DNA of 64,000 bases from Phytophthora hibernalis (Eukaryota; Oomycota; Peronosporomycetes; Peronosporales; Peronosporaceae). Below the pieces are notes generated by a model. It had not been told where the DNA came from, ran no database searches, and was given only the letters and a program-made list of their open reading frames with translations. Shown piece by piece: positions 1-10,074 of this stretch. The stretch lies in contig JAAKBF010000001.1 in assembly GCA_012656075.1 (NCBI GenBank), positions 930,001 to 994,000 of the forward strand. The letters run 5' to 3'. The first letter of the stretch is position 1, and every line of letters begins with the position of its first letter. The translations under genes were made by a program, and so were the position numbers.

Positions 1-421
1 AAAACCCACTGCATTTCCTACCCTTTGGCCGTGACTCAGCTGCGACCGCAGTGCCAGGCTGGTTAGCGAATGTTTTGACGTCGAAACACCTCTGTTGTTC
101 ACCACAACCCGTTAATGGACACAACCCGTTAATGGAGGAGACTTCGACTTCTTCCACGTAAACATGGAGAAATACTACGTACAAGTACGCACCAGAAGTA
201 GTTGAGACGTCATTTTGGAGTTGAGCTTTGCACGGTATTTTCAACTGTGAGAAGAACTTGCTCAGGCTCCTGTATCGCCCGGGAAAGTGATCGGTTTGAA
301 GGATTCGACAGTTAGGACAAAATAGCTTTCATTGCGACAACCTCTGGGACTGCAGTCTGGGACGGGAAATACTCGCGATGCATTGACCACGCTCTATCGT
401 CATTTCACGGGTCTTCTTTCT
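1..421. other. Left edge, no gene recognised
   Basis: I see no supported coding region here. A short direct repeat (cacaacccgttaatgga) occurs twice near position 110-135. The stretch lies 3' of the minus-strand RNase T2 gene and may hold its 3' untranslated region. Confidence 0.5.
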
Positions 422-1368
422 TCAAGCCGAGATGGGTGCCGTGTACGCTGTCAGCGTGATCGGGGAGTCACTCGAGCACACCGAGAATGTGGAGGTCGCC
501 GAGGAGCAGCGCAGTCGATCTGCGTCGTGGGGCCCTCGCTCGTGATATCTGTCGGCTTTTCGTAGCACGTGCGGATAGCAGACAGTTGGTTGCTGCCATC
601 CACAGCAGAGCACAGCACCATGACGCTGTGGCCATACAGCGCCTCTATCTCCGCCAGGGTCGTCTCAGGTGTTGACTGAGCAGCCCATTTATTGATCTGC
701 TGGGTGGCCGTGCTGATGCGCTCGGCCGTGTTCAGCGTGGCAGTGAAGTACGTGACGGCGGCCGAGATGTAGTCGTCACCGTCAGCGGCGTAGCAGAGAC
801 CGTGCTTCTGGAACTCGTGGTTGTAGATCTCGCACAGCGAGTCGTACGTTGTGGCCTGCGTAGCATCTACCCACTTCTCGCCCATCGTGGAGAGCAGAGT
901 GCTCTGGGCCGCAGCGAAGTCAGCAGCGTTGTACGGCGCGTTCGTCACGGTGGAGCTCGGGTTGCAGCAGCTCACGTAGCCATCATCGTAGTTGGGCCAC
1001 AGACCGTGAATCGTGAGCTCGCTCTTGACCACACTCTCTATGCAAGCCGTACCGTTCGGGTAGACGTCGATGTTCTGGTGTGAGATGGTCGAGTCGACTC
1101 CCTTGAGCAGGTCGCGGCAGAACTGCGGCACGAAAAGCTCCTCCAACACGAGGTAGTCGAAGTCCCCGGGTGTCTCGGTCTTGGCGAGGCAGGCGGCGTC
1201 TGAGGTCAGACACGTCTTGGCCGGCGCCGAGCAAATATTCACACACTGGTTGGTGGGGTCCGAAGCGAGCCAGCCACCGGCGTAGTTGGTGGCCGCTGCA
1301 GTCGAGGCCTGGAAGTCGGCGGCCAGCAAGGTGGAGGCAAGGAGGGCGGTGGCGAAAATAGCGAACAT
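422..1368 (-). CDS. Secreted RNase T2 family ribonuclease (one apparent 1-base loss near the 3' end)
   Basis: An RNase T2 enzyme cleaves single-stranded RNA and is usually secreted. Both active-site blocks are visible: ELTIHGLWPNYDDG (first catalytic His) and HEFQKHGLCYA (second His, Glu and Lys). Cysteines typical of the fold are present (CVNIC, VSCCNP). I chose the ATG at 1368 because it starts a hydrophobic signal peptide, MFAIFATALLASTLLA, which matches the start of the related copy at 8.3 kb; an upstream in-frame ATG at 1407 gives a poorer leader. The frame that holds most of the protein runs to 451. The C-terminal part homologous to the other copy (CSSDSPITLTAYTAP) is one base out of frame, from about 515 to 422. 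One missing base near 510 would give about 315 residues. Family assignment is secure; the C-terminus depends on the correction. Confidence 0.9.
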
Positions 1369-2189
1369 CGTGGCGGAGACTGGGACGACTTGTGCTCGAG
1401 AAGGCAAATTGCGTTGTGGCGCAGCGATCGGCAGCGAGATCTTGCTCGCCGGCGCCGGGATTCCCGGCCTGTTTCATGACGCAAATCTTGACCTCGGTGC
1501 TCTGTCCAATGCGCTTGGTGTCGAGAGTCTCGAGACTTGACAACGCGGAGTTGTCGGTGGCGACTCACCCAGGCAGTAACGTGGCGCCGTTGCATGCTTG
1601 AGGGCACATCTTGGTGTTGTCATCAAGGACTCCTTGATAAGGAGTGGCTCGAGTCGACGGTCTCCGATCCGCTGCAATTGAAGTTCAATTGAATCCGCAC
1701 CGGTATCCGGATAATCTCACCTCGGGTCACTCGAGTCGGGTGCAGCTGGGAGGGCCATGGAGTCCATCTGCTGTCGATGAATGAAGCACCCTTTCTATCC
1801 GGCTCACGTCAACAACACTTGTGCTTGAATTGTATGCCAGGCTGCCTGATCTCTTCGGTGGTTCACCCTAATTAGTCGTGTGACCTAAATAGTCATGCAT
1901 CGTTCCACAGGTTTTGAAAAATATTTTCATTTTTACCTTTAATCAAGAAAAGAGCCCAGATTTTGAAAGATCTCGACAAGGGGCCTTAGAGCATCTCCAC
2001 CGGGGCTGCCATCCGGCTGTCGAAGCCAAATTTTAGTCGTGAAAGCGCTCTAAAGCGAAACACACTGCCATTTTTGGCAGCGCGTATAGCAGCAGCAGAA
2101 CCTTTCGCCAGGTTCAAGGTGTTCACTTTTGAACGAGCACTATTGCCTCAAGACCATCCAAGCCGACACATATCGTAGCGCCGAGACCA

Positions 2190-3225
2190 TGACCACGAAT
2201 TCCAACTCAACAGAGCCACGCCAACTCAGTCCTACAAACACCAGGGCAACCCCTGCTAAAACGCGCGGCTCAAACTACACGCCAGCCGAAGACAGTGCTC
2301 TGCGAGGCATGGATACACTCGAGCCGCAACTCAATTGCTGGTGTTTACCAGGCTAGTGATCATTTCTACGGAGATGTGAAAGCGGCGTTTGATGCTGAGC
2401 TTGCACGAAAACAAGAAGCCCACCCGGAGAGAACGGCAACGTCCTTGATGTCTCGATTCCAGACGATCTCCATAGCAGTGTCTAAGTTTATCCCCTGCTT
2501 TTCGGAGGTAGAGAACGTGTGTGCCAGTGGCCTTGCCCCCACTGACATACAGAGCGACGCTATTGCATTATATCAGTCACGGAATGGTGTGTTCAAGCTC
2601 GTGGATTGCTGGTCTATTCTGAAACACTCGGACAAGTGGGGTGCTTGGCTCGAATCCAACAAACAGCGCAAAGCGGCAAAAAAGATCGATTTCACAAGCG
2701 CACGGGGACGACAACAGCGTGGGGTACCAATCGAGCCAAATTTTTGTCGTCTTCATCTGAAGATACGACTCATCACACAATCATCAATCAAAATGAGGTT
2801 AAAGGGTATCTCGCGCAAAACGCGATCGTGCCAACTTGGCGCTTTATACACGCCAAGTCAAAGCCGCTGAAAAAGCAGCCACAAACGCGGAGATGCGTAT
2901 CCGAGTTGCTCAGGAGCAGCTTGAACTGAGTCTTTTAAGCATACGGGCCGACCCTAACGACCCACTCGCGTCTGAGTTTCTACGTTTGAAGAGACAAGCT
3001 GTCCTCTGCCGGGTTCGCGCAGAGGTGGCAAGTGATAAAGTCAGCAGCGTCAGCAGGGGTGACAGGAACGGCAGCACAAGCGTCGACTCCAGTATCGACG
3101 CCACCATCAACATTGACATCACGCACAGCTCCGACACGACCAATAACTTCAGCAATTTGTCTTCGAATACCGACACTACCGTTGTCAGTGAAAGCAGCAA
3201 CATTTTGGAGAATCAAATTGTATAA
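2190..3225 (+). pseudogene. Myb/SANT-like DNA-binding protein of the Harbinger element, frame-broken
   Basis: The segment GSNYTPAEDSAL then LCEAWIHSSRNSIAGV, followed by ATSLMSRFQTISIAVSKFI and KLVDCWSILKHSDKWGAW, is the Myb/SANT-like domain of a family very common in oomycete genomes. It is usually followed by a NAM-associated coiled region, here seen as RVAQEQLELSLLSIRADPND. The reading frame changes near 2300, near 2690 and again before 2880, so no single ORF covers it. In two-gene Harbinger elements such a protein helps the transposase bind DNA and enter the nucleus. Some breaks could be sequencing losses as elsewhere in the window, but the partner transposase also carries an in-frame stop, so I call it decayed. 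Confidence 0.65.
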
Positions 3226-3469
3226 TTGATTTGAATACAGCAACGTATTCTGTCTGTTCGGTGCAACTTTTCAACTCGTTCTCCCCGCATATTCCATTGG
3301 TGTTCAACAAGGTCGTGCTGTATTTGACCATGCCGAACTTTGTTGCGCAACTTTGAAGTGTGGACGATAAGTTCTGTGACGGTAGGCCGACTAACTTCGT
3401 GACGAGGTCGATTTACGGTAAATTGAGGTACGTCGTGAGGCTGATTGATGTTATCGAAAAGATGCATGT

Positions 3470-4244
3470 ATGTTTCGCTGATACTGGATCTTGTCAAATT
3501 GATATAGCTCTGCCTTATCGTCCACTATCATGTTGTGCATGATAATGCACGCATGCATCACTTTATCCATTTTGTGAGGGCTCCATAATCGACATGGGAG
3601 GTCAAGATTCGCCAACGAGCCTGCAATACGCCGAAACAGCGTTCTACATCTTTTCGACGAGCTTCTTGGCGCTTAGCAAAATGCTGTGGTTTTTGCCAAG
3701 CGGGCACTGTATCGTCTTCACGAATACTGGCCACTCTGGGTAAATTCCATCGGCTAACCTATACGGCTTGTTGTACATGTTACCTAGACGAACAGATATG
3801 ATAGCGTGAAAAGCTTAGAAAAGTTCTTTTAACTTCCCGATATATCCACCTACCGTTTACGGCGTATGACACCTGCAGCGCTTCACCACGTAGCATTTCA
3901 TGAAAATAGGGGCTGTTCGTGTATCTTGATGTCGTTAAGAGACCCCGGGGATCCGAAATTGTAGTGCCATATGCGCAAATTGTAGTCTGCAACTGCTTCA
4001 AGGACTTTGGTCGGTTTCTTCTCTTTTCCTTTGTGCTGGCCTGCGAGCATGACGGGGCAGTTCTTCCACGGCTAGTGCATGCATCAATAAATCCAATCAT
4101 TCCAACGAAGCCACGCTTTTCATTAAGCTCCAGCAAACGTCTCATTTCGTCAACGCTCGGTGGTCGCATGTATTCGCCCGCAAAGCATGCAATAACAGCG
4201 TCACAGAAGTGATCGACACACTCAGTCACCACTGTCTCTGACAT
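3470..4244 (-). pseudogene. Harbinger (HARBI1-like) DDE transposase, degenerate
   Basis: Reading the minus strand in changing frames gives FAGEYMRPPSVDEMRRLLELN, GFVGMIGFID, KKPTKVLEAVADYNLRIWH, GSPGSLNDI, FHEMLRGEALQVSYAVNG and YRLADGIYPEWPVFVKTI. These are the characteristic blocks of plant-transposon-type (PF04827-like) nucleases. The first Asp (GFID) and second Asp (GSLND) of the DDE triad are visible. The region that should hold the third acidic residue is scrambled. A TAG replaces the expected Trp codon after the CMH block, and several frame changes follow, so the gene cannot be functional. Confidence 0.7.
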
Positions 4245-4414
4245 CTCAACATTTTCATCTACAGAGTCGAAAGATGAGGAATATGCAAGGACTCGAGGTG
4301 TATTTTACTGAGTGTTGGCAAGTAGTTTTTGAGAAGGACGGTTTTGAAAACAAGGTTGGGAGGACTTCGAACCGTACACGGTAAATAGTCGTGGCACGAC
4401 TAATTAGGGTGAAC

Positions 4415-4773
4415 GGTGTAAGCACTGATAATCGAACCTGCTCTGAGTCAGGTAGATAAATAAATGTGCACGCTTGCCTTGCATACATGCCTGACGTTTT
4501 CTACCGGGTAGTCGTACAGAACAGTACGCGTCAGTTCGGCAAGATAACTTTGCACGGTGTTGGAGGCAAACGAAATGTACATGTATTGCTTGGTGTTGGC
4601 ATCCGAGACTCTCGACACGAAAGTGCTCGTCGATAGCCGTATCCTTGTTGATCCGAGACGTTTGAGTGATCTCAGATAATTAACATGCATGAACTTGGCA
4701 CGACGCCGAGCTCGAAAATGAAAGAAAATGCAATGCGGGCTGCTTGCTAATGCAACCCGCGGGGAGGTGCTGC
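4415..4773. other. Intergenic, no gene recognised
   Basis: This lies between the right transposon end and the 3' end of the CCCH gene. No coding signal beyond short shadow frames was seen. Confidence 0.5.
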
Positions 4774-6958
4774 TCAGAGATCGTTGGCACGCGAGTAGCG
4801 TAGAGCCTCGAGGCGTTCAGCGAGCGGCTTGTGCGAGCGCTCGATGAACAGCATCTTGATGTCCTTGCCGACGTGATCATATTCCTCAGTGAATTCGCGC
4901 TTGTCGGCGTTCTTGCCTTCTTCGATATGGTAGTAGGCGCAGTCAAGAGGCGGCACGATCGTGCCGCGCGCGTGCGATGTGGTCGTGGGCACGCACCGTA
5001 CATCGTTTAATCTTGTATGATGGGTTGTACCAGCACATCTCTTCGAACGAGTGCGACTTGATGCACTTGCTGTTGGTGCACTTGGAGCCGCGCGCGCAGT
5101 ACATGCGCTTGTCGCGGGCCTCATCCATCCAGTCCCAGGTCACTCCAGTATCAACGTGAACGCACACACAGCTCTCATCTTCCTGAATTTGACTCCCCAG
5201 TAATGAGACGGCTGACGACAAATCAAGCGCTTGTACAATGGATTGTACGCCATGACCTCAATGTAAGTATGCGAAAGCGGACAGGTCGGGTCGTGGCCTG
5301 GCTGAAGTGGGCACAGCGTCGCCTTCGGCAATTCATCCATATGATTAAGCATACGCGCGAACATGGCCTTGCGGACGCGGTCGCTTTCCTTGGGCAATTC
5401 AGTTGGTCGATCGTGGTAGAACATGAAAGTCGGTACAAGCGCCAACATAGCTTGAGTCGGCACATCATTCTGCTTCATAGCGAAACCTGTTGACGATGGC
5501 TGCTGTATCAATCTCTTATGCGGACTTTCAGCACTAGGTGGCAGTGGCGGCTGCAACGAACTTTTCATAGGACTTTCAGCTCTCAGCGGATGCGGTGATC
5601 TATCATGCGGGCTTTCGTAACCAGGAGGAAGTGGTGGCTGCGTTAATATCTTCTGAGGACTTCCTGTAGGCGGCAGTGGCGGCTGTGACCAAACGCCACC
5701 GCTATTGTCATTGTATCCAGGAGGCAAAGGCGGTTGTTGACTTGAATTGCTGCTTGTGCTACCAATTGAGCCAAGCCGCGATAAAGATGGCGCTTGCGTA
5801 GAGGTGTCGTTTAAACCGCTGAAACCATTCAAGTTCAAACTGTTCAAGTTCAAACTGCTCGAGCTCAAGCTGCTCGATCCATTCAAGCTCAAACCGCTCG
5901 AGGTATCCAGATTCAATATGTTGGAGCCGTTCAAATTCAACCCGCTGGTGGTGCTTAAGTTCAAATTGTTGGAACCGTTCAAGCCTGGCGGTCCTGACGG
6001 CAAGGGAGGTGTTTGGCCAGATAGACTAAAGCCGTCGTTGCCGAATCCCGGGGCAGCGACGACGGCCGATTAGCTTGACTTCCTTGGAATGTAGGCGGCG
6101 ACGTGGACGCATTGACGTTAAATCCGTTGTTGGTCATAAGCTGGATAATGAAATCGAAAGGCGTCTGATCACTACTGGGGTTGCCGGCCGCTTGGCGCAG
6201 TTGGGCCAGCATGGCCATATCCACCGTAGAGTTTCCGTTCACAGGTAAATTGAACTCGCTAGGCAGCGGCGGCGTTACAGGTACATCAAACTTTAGCGCA
6301 AGCGTAGGCATCCCGGCGCCAATAGCACTAAAACAGCCACAGAGCTCCAAAATTTCTCCTCCGACAGCAGCGCGGCGTCGTGCGAGCGCGCGTTGCCAAT
6401 AGCACGAACACCGAAGCACGCCCAGCGCACGCGGTGCACGAGGTTGACCAACTCGTCGTTGGTGCCGGCCTTTTCGAACAGCGCCTCGTACAGATCCTCG
6501 ATGCGATTATTGAGTCTCGATCCGCGCGTCATGGGGATCTGCAGATGCTCCATGTACACAGCCAGCAGTGCCTCAAAGTCACTGCGAAAGGCGTTGCCCT
6601 GACCAGCCTCCAAATGGCTGCGTAGCTTGAGGATGTACTCGAGCGCCTGGCTCTTCTTCGTCTCGTCTCCGATCCAGCTCACAAGCCCTGCGTTGTTGGC
6701 CACTTCCAGCGTCTGCTGCATGAGCTGCTGCACCAGCGACGGTTGCGTGCGGCTCAAGTCCTCGCGCAGGGCGTCCACGGCGAGAACGTGGCGCTGCTCC
6801 ACCTGCGTCTGGATGGCGCCCAGCAGCTCGCTCTGCTTCTTCATGGCCTTGTCCACGGCCTTGTCGATGGCCATGAGCAGCAGCCCGCGTTGCTTGCTCT
6901 CAAAGTCGCTGAGCAGCTCGCCCATGGCCAGCACGTGGCCTCCCCCTGCGGTCGCCAT
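4774..6958 (-). CDS. Putative RNA-binding protein: HEPN/DUF4145-like N-terminus, PPLPP repeats, CCCH zinc fingers
   Basis: The start is taken at the ATG at 6958 (MATAGGGHVLAMGELL). Residues about 1-210 are helical and end in RIEDLYEALFEKAG, GVRAIGNARSHDA and EEKFWSSVAVL, a pattern like the DUF4145/HEPN helical domain. A low-complexity middle follows: repeated LNLNGSS-type units and four QPPLPP motifs, which are possible WW/SH3 ligands. The C-terminus has cysteine/histidine clusters resembling plant-type tandem CCCH fingers: CPLQPGHDPTCPLSH, YNPLYKRLIC, CARGSKCTNSKCIKSH, CWYNPSYKIKRC and CAYYH. Frame changes near 6320, 6060 and 5150-5220 are each explained by one missing base. A fourth, near 4960, needs an extra base or a small intron. 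Product is about 730 residues. CCCH assignment is good; HEPN is tentative. Confidence 0.65.
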
Positions 6959-8268
6959 TGGTTCGATTTTCGCTTTGACTTTGGTGCGTGTTCCTCCCTT
7001 GAGTTTTGAAAAGAATGCGTACAACTGGCGATTTGAATGGTCGAAATAACGGCCACACAAATCACAAAATTAATGGATTTATTGTGCAGACATTCTTGTA
7101 CGGTCTTTACTGTGCATGACACCATGCAGACTGCTGGAGGACGAAATTTGCAGCATCGCAGTCGGTGCGGTCGCTGACAAGGTTGTTCGTCATGAGCTTG
7201 CGGAAGGTTGCATGACGAACTGCCAAGGATGTTACAGTATTATAGTTGCCCAGCAATTGTGCAGCGGGTTAGTTTCTATCATTGATGACACCCCGAACTC
7301 CAAACATTCCTTCGTCGTTCCAGCAACTTTCGCGATCTCGCTGAGATTCTCAGCTCTGGTGATTTGGATTTTCAAGTGTTCTCGAGATCGGTAACGCACT
7401 TTTCACATGACGCGACATAGAGCAAAATATTGATTTTTTAGTGTGCTCGGCGACTATAATACTATCCGATAAGACACAGCTAACTCGTAGCCTCTGCTGC
7501 AATCGTCTCCACGATACGATCACTTCCGCAAGAAGCCTGCATCAATCTCAATTTCTACGAAATCGACTTAGCACCAACATCCCTGTCTCTCTAGACCGGT
7601 GAAAAGAATGCTTCTCCCTCATTCTGGGTGTGAACAGAGTTTTTCGATCTTGGCCATTTGTGAGTCAACGAAGTGCATGCAGCTCGACACTTCCAGCAAG
7701 GTTAAGGTAATAACGCCAACCGGCAACCATGGAGCGCTTCCAACGGTGTCATCCCGACACCAATCAACGTTTCCTGGTCAATCAATATCAAGGCTATAAT
7801 ACTGTATATATCGAGTTTCCCACGCTCTCGATATACATGTACAGGTTAGGGAGATCTCACAGTTGCCTCTGCAACGGGCGTGCATCGCGTGACAAGTTTT
7901 CGCGCAGACTTCCAAAGTTTGGAATTCAAACGTATCCGCCAAGGCGAGCGATTGACGAGAACTCCCTTCGTCGCGCCCTCCCCGCCTCGTCCTTGTGTGA
8001 TGCGTGTCACGGACATATTGCAGCAGAAATCATAGACAGGTAAACTTGAGGCATTTCGGCAGGAGACAACCGGACAACTTGATTGATCACGGCTTCACAC
8101 GGCATGACTGTCGCTGCAAGGACCTCCGTCCGCGTCTCCATGCTTGCCTGAACCATGAGCGCCAATGCACGCTGGCGCGGCATGTCAGCTACCGTGAGAC
8201 ACTCACAACGCAATTTGCTTCCTTGCACTCAATCACTCGAATACTCGACAAGACCTGGCAATCCACGA
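6959..8268. other. Intergenic, 1.3 kb, no supported gene
   Basis: The interval holds the 5' region of the CCCH gene and the upstream region of the RNase T2 pseudogene. Short open frames exist, but none has domain-like composition or a homologous look. Confidence 0.5.
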
Positions 8269-9219
8269 TGTTCAATAGTATCGCCTCCACCCTCCTCGCC
8301 TCCACCCTGTTGACCAGAACGTCGACGTCTACCCGAGCGGTACAGCTTGTGTCGAGGGCCGAGTGAAAAGTGAGCTCACGATCCACGGTATGTGGCCCAA
8401 CTACGATGACGGCTACGTGAGCTGCTGCAACCCAAACTCGACGGTCACCAACCAGCCCTACGACGCCGCTGAGTTCGCGCTTCTTGAGAGCGACCTGCTC
8501 TCCACGATGGGCGAGAAGTGGATCGACGCCACGCAGGAATCGACGTACGTACGACACGCTATGTGAGATCTACGACCACGAGTTCCAGAAGCACGGTCTC
8601 TACTACGCCGCTGACGGGGACGACTACATCTCGGCCGCCGTCACGTACTTCACCGCGACCCTGAACACGGCGGAGCGTCTCAGCTCGGCCACGAGCAAAC
8701 CAGCGCGTGGGCCGCTCAGTCCACACCTCAGACAACTCTGGCGTCGAGGCGCGCAGCATATCTTTTCTGCGGTCGAGGCTCTACGACCACGATGTCATCG
8801 TGCTGTGCTCGTCCGTTGACGGCAACAACAGCCTTTCGTCGATCCGCATGTGCTATGAGAAGCCCACGAACATCACCAGCGAGGGCCCAGAGCGACTGTG
8901 CGACCATCACGGCATCGGCGCCGTTCGAGTACTGCTCAGGCGACTACCCAATCCAACTGACTGCGCACACAGCTCCGTCCTCTTCGTCCACGACCTCCGC
9001 ACCTACTACCACGACTTCCGCACCTACTGCCACGAGTACATCCGCTCCAGCAACGACTGCACCTGCTGTGACCACCGCGGCCCCCACATCAGCTCCGTTC
9101 CAGCCGCACGTCCCCGCACGCAGCCCTTTTGCCAGCTCTTCAGCCAGCAGGGGTTCTGTGGTCTGCTCTTGTTCTGCGAGTGGAGCACTAACAAGAATAA
9201 GTGTAACGGCCGCTACTAA
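8269..9219 (+). pseudogene. RNase T2 pseudogene (deleted N-terminal half, several frame breaks)
   Basis: This copy starts with a signal-peptide-like MFNSIASTLLASTLL and then jumps directly to the equivalent of residue about 115 of the 0.4-1.4 kb gene (NQNVDVYPSGTACVE in another frame). About 100 codons are therefore missing. The first active-site block ELTIHGMWPNYDDG and the second HEFQKHGL survive, but the Cys after GL is Tyr. A 4-base duplication (gtacgtac near 8548) breaks the frame after ESTYV. Further shifts occur near 8690-8760 and 8890. The 3' end reads into a Ser/Thr/Pro-rich tail (repeated TTSAP-type units) that the first gene lacks. Several independent lesions, including a large deletion, make this a true pseudogene and not just poor sequence. 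Confidence 0.8.
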
Positions 9220-9322
9220 AGCGCAGCAACCAGGCAACAAAAGGCAACTTTCTGTCGCAAATCACTTCAACCAAAATAGACCTACCGACTAGATCACAAA
9301 TCCATCGTCACAAATCACAAAA

Positions 9323-10045
9323 ATGAATCACGGCGGGCGAGGAGCTCCGATGTCCTCAGCGCAGCTGGAGCAGCAATTCCAGGCGCGTATCGCCCAAGCC
9401 AAGGAAGCGGCGCGAATGGCGTCCATCGCAGCTGCTACGCGCGGTCAACATGCGTCGAATGGTGCCTCGTTCGTCTCGGTACCGGCCGTTCCAGGCGTCC
9501 CGTTCCGCGCTCCACCAGTATTCACTGCTACCACTGTGTGTATTGCGCCGTTTGCAATGGATACTGTTCCCCCAGACGCGAGGAACCGCATCGACAGACT
9601 CGTGGACTTTGTGGCTCGCAACGGAGACGCATTTGAGGCCACCGCCAAGCTGAGAGAGCGGGACAACCCAGACTTCGCCTTCCTGAGACCCGGAGGCCTC
9701 TACTCGGACTATTATCAATGGAAAAAGCAGCAAATGTTCAGCGCAACAGCGGTGCAATCAGGTACTTCTGTAGGATTCGCGCCAACGCCACCGCCGAGAG
9801 CTCCGTTTGGCTCTCCCAATGCAGTTGCAACTCCACCGATGCCTGTGGACTCCATGGGCGGTATGTCGGTTGGGGCGATGGCCAACGTCTGCAAATACGC
9901 GCGAGTTTGTGGAGTTCAGGCCTATGCCCCAATCCCTCGGGAGGTCATCGTGAACGTTGGCAGCCTGCCACCCGTGGAACCGGCACGACTCGAGATTAGA
10001 CTCGCGGAGTTTTATCGCGAGGAGGAAAAGAGACGAAGAGAGTGA
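9323..10045 (+). CDS. SURP (SWAP) domain protein, CHERP-like putative splicing factor
   Basis: This is an intact 240-residue ORF. Residues about 85-137 match the SURP/SWAP module of pre-mRNA splicing proteins: DARNRIDRLVDFVARNGDAF followed by DNPDFAFLRPGG and YSDYYQWKKQQM. SURP domains bind splicing factor 1 or other spliceosomal partners in the nucleus. The position of the module near the N-terminus recalls CHERP, but the C-terminal CID and SR parts are absent, so the protein is short or the gene has unseen 3' exons. The tail EFYREEEKRRRE is charged. The gene ends 30 bases from the 3' end of the convergent RCC1 gene. Domain call is confident, exact role inferred. Confidence 0.8.
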   Translation: MNHGGRGAPMSSAQLEQQFQARIAQAKEAARMASIAAATRGQHASNGASFVSVPAVPGVPFRAPPVFTATTVCIAPFAMDTVPPDARNRIDRLVDFVARNGDAFEATAKLRERDNPDFAFLRPGGLYSDYYQWKKQQMFSATAVQSGTSVGFAPTPPPRAPFGSPNAVATPPMPVDSMGGMSVGAMANVCKYARVCGVQAYAPIPREVIVNVGSLPPVEPARLEIRLAEFYREEEKRRRE

Positions 10046-10074
10046 GGTGCTGAACAAGGTAATCGTTCTTTTCT

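Larger units (their letters stand above)
1861..4414. mobile_element. Harbinger/PIF-type DNA transposon, degenerate, with terminal inverted repeats
   Basis: The element is bounded by a 20-base inverted repeat, GTTCACCCTAATTAGTCGTG at 1861-1880, whose reverse complement lies at 4395-4414. The similarity continues more loosely inward. GGTG directly flanks both ends (1857-1860 and 4415-4418) and may be a target duplication, although known Harbinger elements usually make 3 bp. Inside are two convergent decayed genes, a Myb/SANT-like protein (+) and a DDE transposase (-), which is the classic two-protein content of this superfamily. Boundaries are seen directly; the superfamily name follows from the transposase. 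Confidence 0.8.

Noticed and set aside
5140..5221. Conventional GT-AG intron to explain the CCCH frame change
   Set aside because: No donor-acceptor pair of plausible length keeps both cysteine clusters; one missing base is simpler.
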